Source: CAYFZR01 sp046760505 [NCBI: Candidatus Hydrothermarchaeota archaeon]
GTDB taxonomy: Archaea; CAYFZR01
Direction: 5' to 3'
DNA length: 64,000 bases
Assembly: GCA_046760505.1 (NCBI GenBank)
Contig: JBHIEG010000007.1
Location: forward strand, 1-64,000
Positions 61,813 to 64,000 of this stretch are shown in pieces. Made by a program: the position numbers and the translations under genes. Under the pieces are notes generated by a model. That model did not search any database. It was not told the DNA's origin and worked only from the letters and a program-made list of their open reading frames with translations. Each line of letters starts with the position of its first letter. The first letter of the stretch is position 1.

Positions 61813-62817
61813 ATGTTTGAGCAGTTGAGAGAAGTAATTTTAGAAAAAATTAGACAGGGTATAGATCCCTTGGGAAAAATAATCGGTCAGGAAGAGGCTA
61901 AGGAAGGAATACTAGCAGCTTTGCTTGTAGGACATCATATTCTGATTGAAGGCCCTCCAGGGGTAGGTAAGACCACTCTGGCAAAGGAAGTTGCAAAACT
62001 TTTGCCACCGATAAAAGTCGTTAAGGGGTGCCCCTATAACTGTGATCCTGAAGAGCCTGTTTGCCCCCTGTGCAAGCAGAAAAAAGACTTTGAAATCGAG
62101 GAAATTGCTGGAATAAAGAGGTTTGTCCGAATTCAGGGTTCTCCAGATCTTACTGCAGAGGATCTTCTCGGAGACATTGATCCTCCGATGGCATTCAAGT
62201 ATGGACCCCAAGACTACAGGGCATTTACTCCCGGAAAACTTCTCAAAGGAAATAGAGGGGTTATATTCTTCGATGAACTCAACAGAGTCCCAGAAAAGTT
62301 GCAGAATGCTTTACTTCAAGTATTGGAGGAGGGAATAGCTACCATAGGTCCCTACGACGTTGACTATCCCTCCAATTTTATAATGATCGCAACCATGAAT
62401 CCTGCTGAGCACGCTGGAGTGGAAGAACTCTCAGACGTTTTGCTTGATAGGTTTGATATGGTAAGAATGGGGCATCCTGTTTCCATAGAAGAGGAAAAGA
62501 GAATCGTGCTGGAAAACGCCCGTGATATAGGCGTTAAAGTCAAACCTGAGTTGATGGACGAATTACTCAAAATAGTTAGGGCTACAAGGGAGGATGAAGA
62601 AATTTCCCAGGGAGCAAGCGTTAGAGCGAGCATAAGTTTATACGAAAAGGCTCAGGCCAGGGCTCTTATGCATGGAAGAAGAGAGGTGACCAGAGAAGAC
62701 ATAATGGAAATGGCTCCTTCCGTACTACTTAAACGCATAAAACCCGCTCCAGAATCTCCTTACTTTGAAGATCCCTTGCCTCTCGTGATAAGGAAGATAG
62801 ATGAGGTAATGGGCTAA
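61813..62817 (+). CDS. MoxR-like AAA+ ATPase with four-Cys insertion
   Basis: 334 residues. Walker A GPPGVGKTTL (residues ~45-54), a Cys insertion GCPYNCDPEEPVCPLC (C-x3-C...C-x2-C, probably zinc), RIQGSPDLTAEDLLGDIDPP, Walker B VIFFDELNRVPE, sensor 1 IATMNP, and arginine-finger-type LLDRFD; C-terminal lid through residue 334. MoxR proteins are chaperone-like ATPases that usually work with a VWA-domain partner or insert metals (ChlI-like). Paired with a paralog that starts directly at its stop. Confidence 0.9.
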   Translation: MFEQLREVILEKIRQGIDPLGKIIGQEEAKEGILAALLVGHHILIEGPPGVGKTTLAKEVAKLLPPIKVVKGCPYNCDPEEPVCPLCKQKKDFEIEEIAGIKRFVRIQGSPDLTAEDLLGDIDPPMAFKYGPQDYRAFTPGKLLKGNRGVIFFDELNRVPEKLQNALLQVLEEGIATIGPYDVDYPSNFIMIATMNPAEHAGVEELSDVLLDRFDMVRMGHPVSIEEEKRIVLENARDIGVKVKPELMDELLKIVRATREDEEISQGASVRASISLYEKAQARALMHGRREVTREDIMEMAPSVLLKRIKPAPESPYFEDPLPLVIRKIDEVMG

Positions 62818-64000
62818 ATGGGTATAAGAAAAGATATAAGGAATGTATTGAGGGAAAGAGAAGAAGAATTATTTGAAGGACTTTACTTGCCAGTGGATTT
62901 CAAGGAAGATGTCCTGACTAGTCTTTTCGCTGGGCACAACATAATCCTCGCTGGACCTCCAGGAACAGGAAAGACAAGTATTGCCTTAAATCTATCAAAA
63001 ATGCTCCCTGATATTAAAGTAGTTAGAGGCTGTCCAGTTAATTGTCTTTTTGAAAATCCAACATGTCCATTTTGCAAAAAATTAGGAAAAATGGAGCCAG
63101 AGATCATAAAGGGAAGCGAGAGGATGGTGAGAATACAGGGAAGCGCAGAAATGGTTCCTGAAGATCTAATAGGAGACTTCGATCCAAAAGTGACTCTTGA
63201 AGAGGGCTTCACCTTGGAAGCCTTTCATCCAGGAAAACTCTTTAAAGCCAATAATGGCATATTGATGGTAGATTTCATTGATAGAATGCCTGAGAGAGTA
63301 ATAAATACCCTATTATCTAGCCTCGAGGAAGGATACGCTGTTCCACGGTTAGAAGAATTCTTCAAATTGGATTTTTTAATTATCGCCACGAGCGGAATTA
63401 AAACTCTAGATAGGCTGCCAGATGATTTGATAGATAGATTCGATGTAATAAAAATGGACTACATAGAGACAAAATATGAAAAAGAGCTTTTTCTCGAGCG
63501 TGCAAAGGGTGTAAAAAAAGACCTCGTGGAGTTATATGCTAAACTAATTGGAGATACTCGTTCTCACTCAGATGTTCTAAGAGGGGTTAGTACAAGAGGC
63601 GGTTTAAGGTTTTTTGAGTTGTTGAGCATACTGCCCACCCTAAATCAAAGGGATGAAATTACCATAGAAGACGTAAAAAAGGCAATGTACATGACTCTAA
63701 GACACAGAATGAAAGTAAAACCTTATACCAAGGCAGAAATCGTTTTAAAAGACATAATGGATGATTTACTTGGTGAATATAAAGAGAAAGGACCAATAAC
63801 AGATGCTGACGTTATCAGTATAATAGAGGAAATAGCCTCTGATCCAAGCCTTCAGAGACCACTTAAGTATGGATTCTCAGATATTTTACTCAAAAGACTG
63901 AGTCAGAGACCTTCTTCTACATTAAGTTTAATTCAGCAGAGAATTGCAAAAGATTTGGAATATAAGGTAAGATTTGCTCCAGACCAGGCTGAAAAAATGA
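62818..64000 (+). CDS. Second MoxR-like ATPase, degenerate Walker B (3' end outside window)
   Basis: Open from ATG 62818 to the window edge without a stop (394 complete codons). Walker A GPPGTGKTS and the same four-Cys insertion (GCPVNCLFENPTCPFC) are kept, as is LIDRFD, but the Walker B acidic pair DE of its neighbour is DF here (ILMVDFIDRMPE) and sensor-1 Asn is lost (IATSGI in place of IATMNP). So it probably binds but hardly hydrolyses ATP and would act as a partner of the active ATPase. The C-terminal region runs longer than in the first copy (helical, from ~residue 300). Confidence 0.88.
   Translation, partial: MGIRKDIRNVLREREEELFEGLYLPVDFKEDVLTSLFAGHNIILAGPPGTGKTSIALNLSKMLPDIKVVRGCPVNCLFENPTCPFCKKLGKMEPEIIKGSERMVRIQGSAEMVPEDLIGDFDPKVTLEEGFTLEAFHPGKLFKANNGILMVDFIDRMPERVINTLLSSLEEGYAVPRLEEFFKLDFLIIATSGIKTLDRLPDDLIDRFDVIKMDYIETKYEKELFLERAKGVKKDLVELYAKLIGDTRSHSDVLRGVSTRGGLRFFELLSILPTLNQRDEITIEDVKKAMYMTLRHRMKVKPYTKAEIVLKDIMDDLLGEYKEKGPITDADVISIIEEIASDPSLQRPLKYGFSDILLKRLSQRPSSTLSLIQQRIAKDLEYKVRFAPDQAEKM

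Noticed and set aside
1-64000. CRISPR arrays, insertion sequences, prophage or rRNA
   Set aside because: No regularly spaced repeats, transposase-like proteins, integrase or rRNA-like stretches were seen; gene content and codon style are uniform throughout.

Overview
The window is archaeal, most likely from a thermophilic euryarchaeon. Reasons: TATA-box promoters, several with the start codon 25-30 bases downstream (leaderless mRNA); an FttA-type KH/beta-CASP nuclease; a DUF460 RNase H-like protein; archaeal-type CobT; a TtuA/Ncs6-type tRNA thiolase paired with a Gly-Gly-ending sulfur carrier; separate genes resembling the two halves of di-myo-inositol phosphate (DIP) synthesis, a thermophile solute; and several Hdr-family proteins. 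I see no rRNA, tRNA, CRISPR array or insertion sequence. The exact lineage cannot be read from the sequence; Hdr-rich groups related to Archaeoglobi or Syntropharchaeia fit, but that is inference.

Layout. 1-3169: the 5' end of a SatP-type acetate/succinate transporter diverges from an inositol-phosphate-cytidylyltransferase-like gene, which converges on a CDP-alcohol phosphotransferase and a TIM-barrel isomerase. 3333-15821: mostly housekeeping (B12-dependent ribonucleotide reductase, FttA-like nuclease, CBS protein plus Na+/H+ antiporter, Fe-S flavoprotein, tRNA thiolation pair, DUF460) plus an unrecognised two-repeat secreted Cys protein. 15822-21728: CobT and a cassette predicted to make UDP-glucose, UDP-glucuronate and UDP-xylose. 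21901-23667: a pyruvate carboxylase B / oxaloacetate decarboxylase alpha gene broken by three single-base deletions.

25027-50414 is a central-carbon island. GlcD-GlcF-LarA form a lactate oxidation/racemisation module. A three-subunit 2-oxoacid:ferredoxin oxidoreductase follows on the other strand. A divergent pair of operons then carries most of the methylmalonyl-CoA route: sucC-sucD-carboxyltransferase-biotin carboxylase-79-aa protein-BCCP leftward, and mutase B12 subunit-MeaB-mutase-adenosyltransferase-epimerase rightward, followed by fumAB, a fumarate reductase/succinate dehydrogenase whose Fe-S subunit carries an Hdr-type CCG domain, a ferredoxin and a shortened AOR-family protein. A membrane HdrE/HdrD-like pair faces this operon. 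Together they would interconvert propionyl-CoA and malate, with thiol/disulfide or membrane-carrier electron transfer at the succinate/fumarate step. The direction (propionate oxidation or formation) cannot be told from sequence.

50776-64000: a secreted DUF4139-like protein; an HdrA-MvhD fusion next to a 627-aa protein with four CCG modules and two cubane-cluster motifs (an unusual Hdr architecture); a BPL_N-type amidotransferase-like gene coupled to an LLM oxidoreductase; a GNAT acetyltransferase; an M20 peptidase; a secreted thioredoxin-fold protein; and two adjacent MoxR-like AAA ATPases with a four-Cys insertion, the second (cut by the window end) lacking the Walker B glutamate and sensor-1 asparagine.

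The most unusual items are the HdrA plus tandem-CCG pair, the shortened AOR inside the fumarate reductase operon, the biotin-less 79-aa BCCP-like protein, the decayed pycB and the degenerate MoxR partner.
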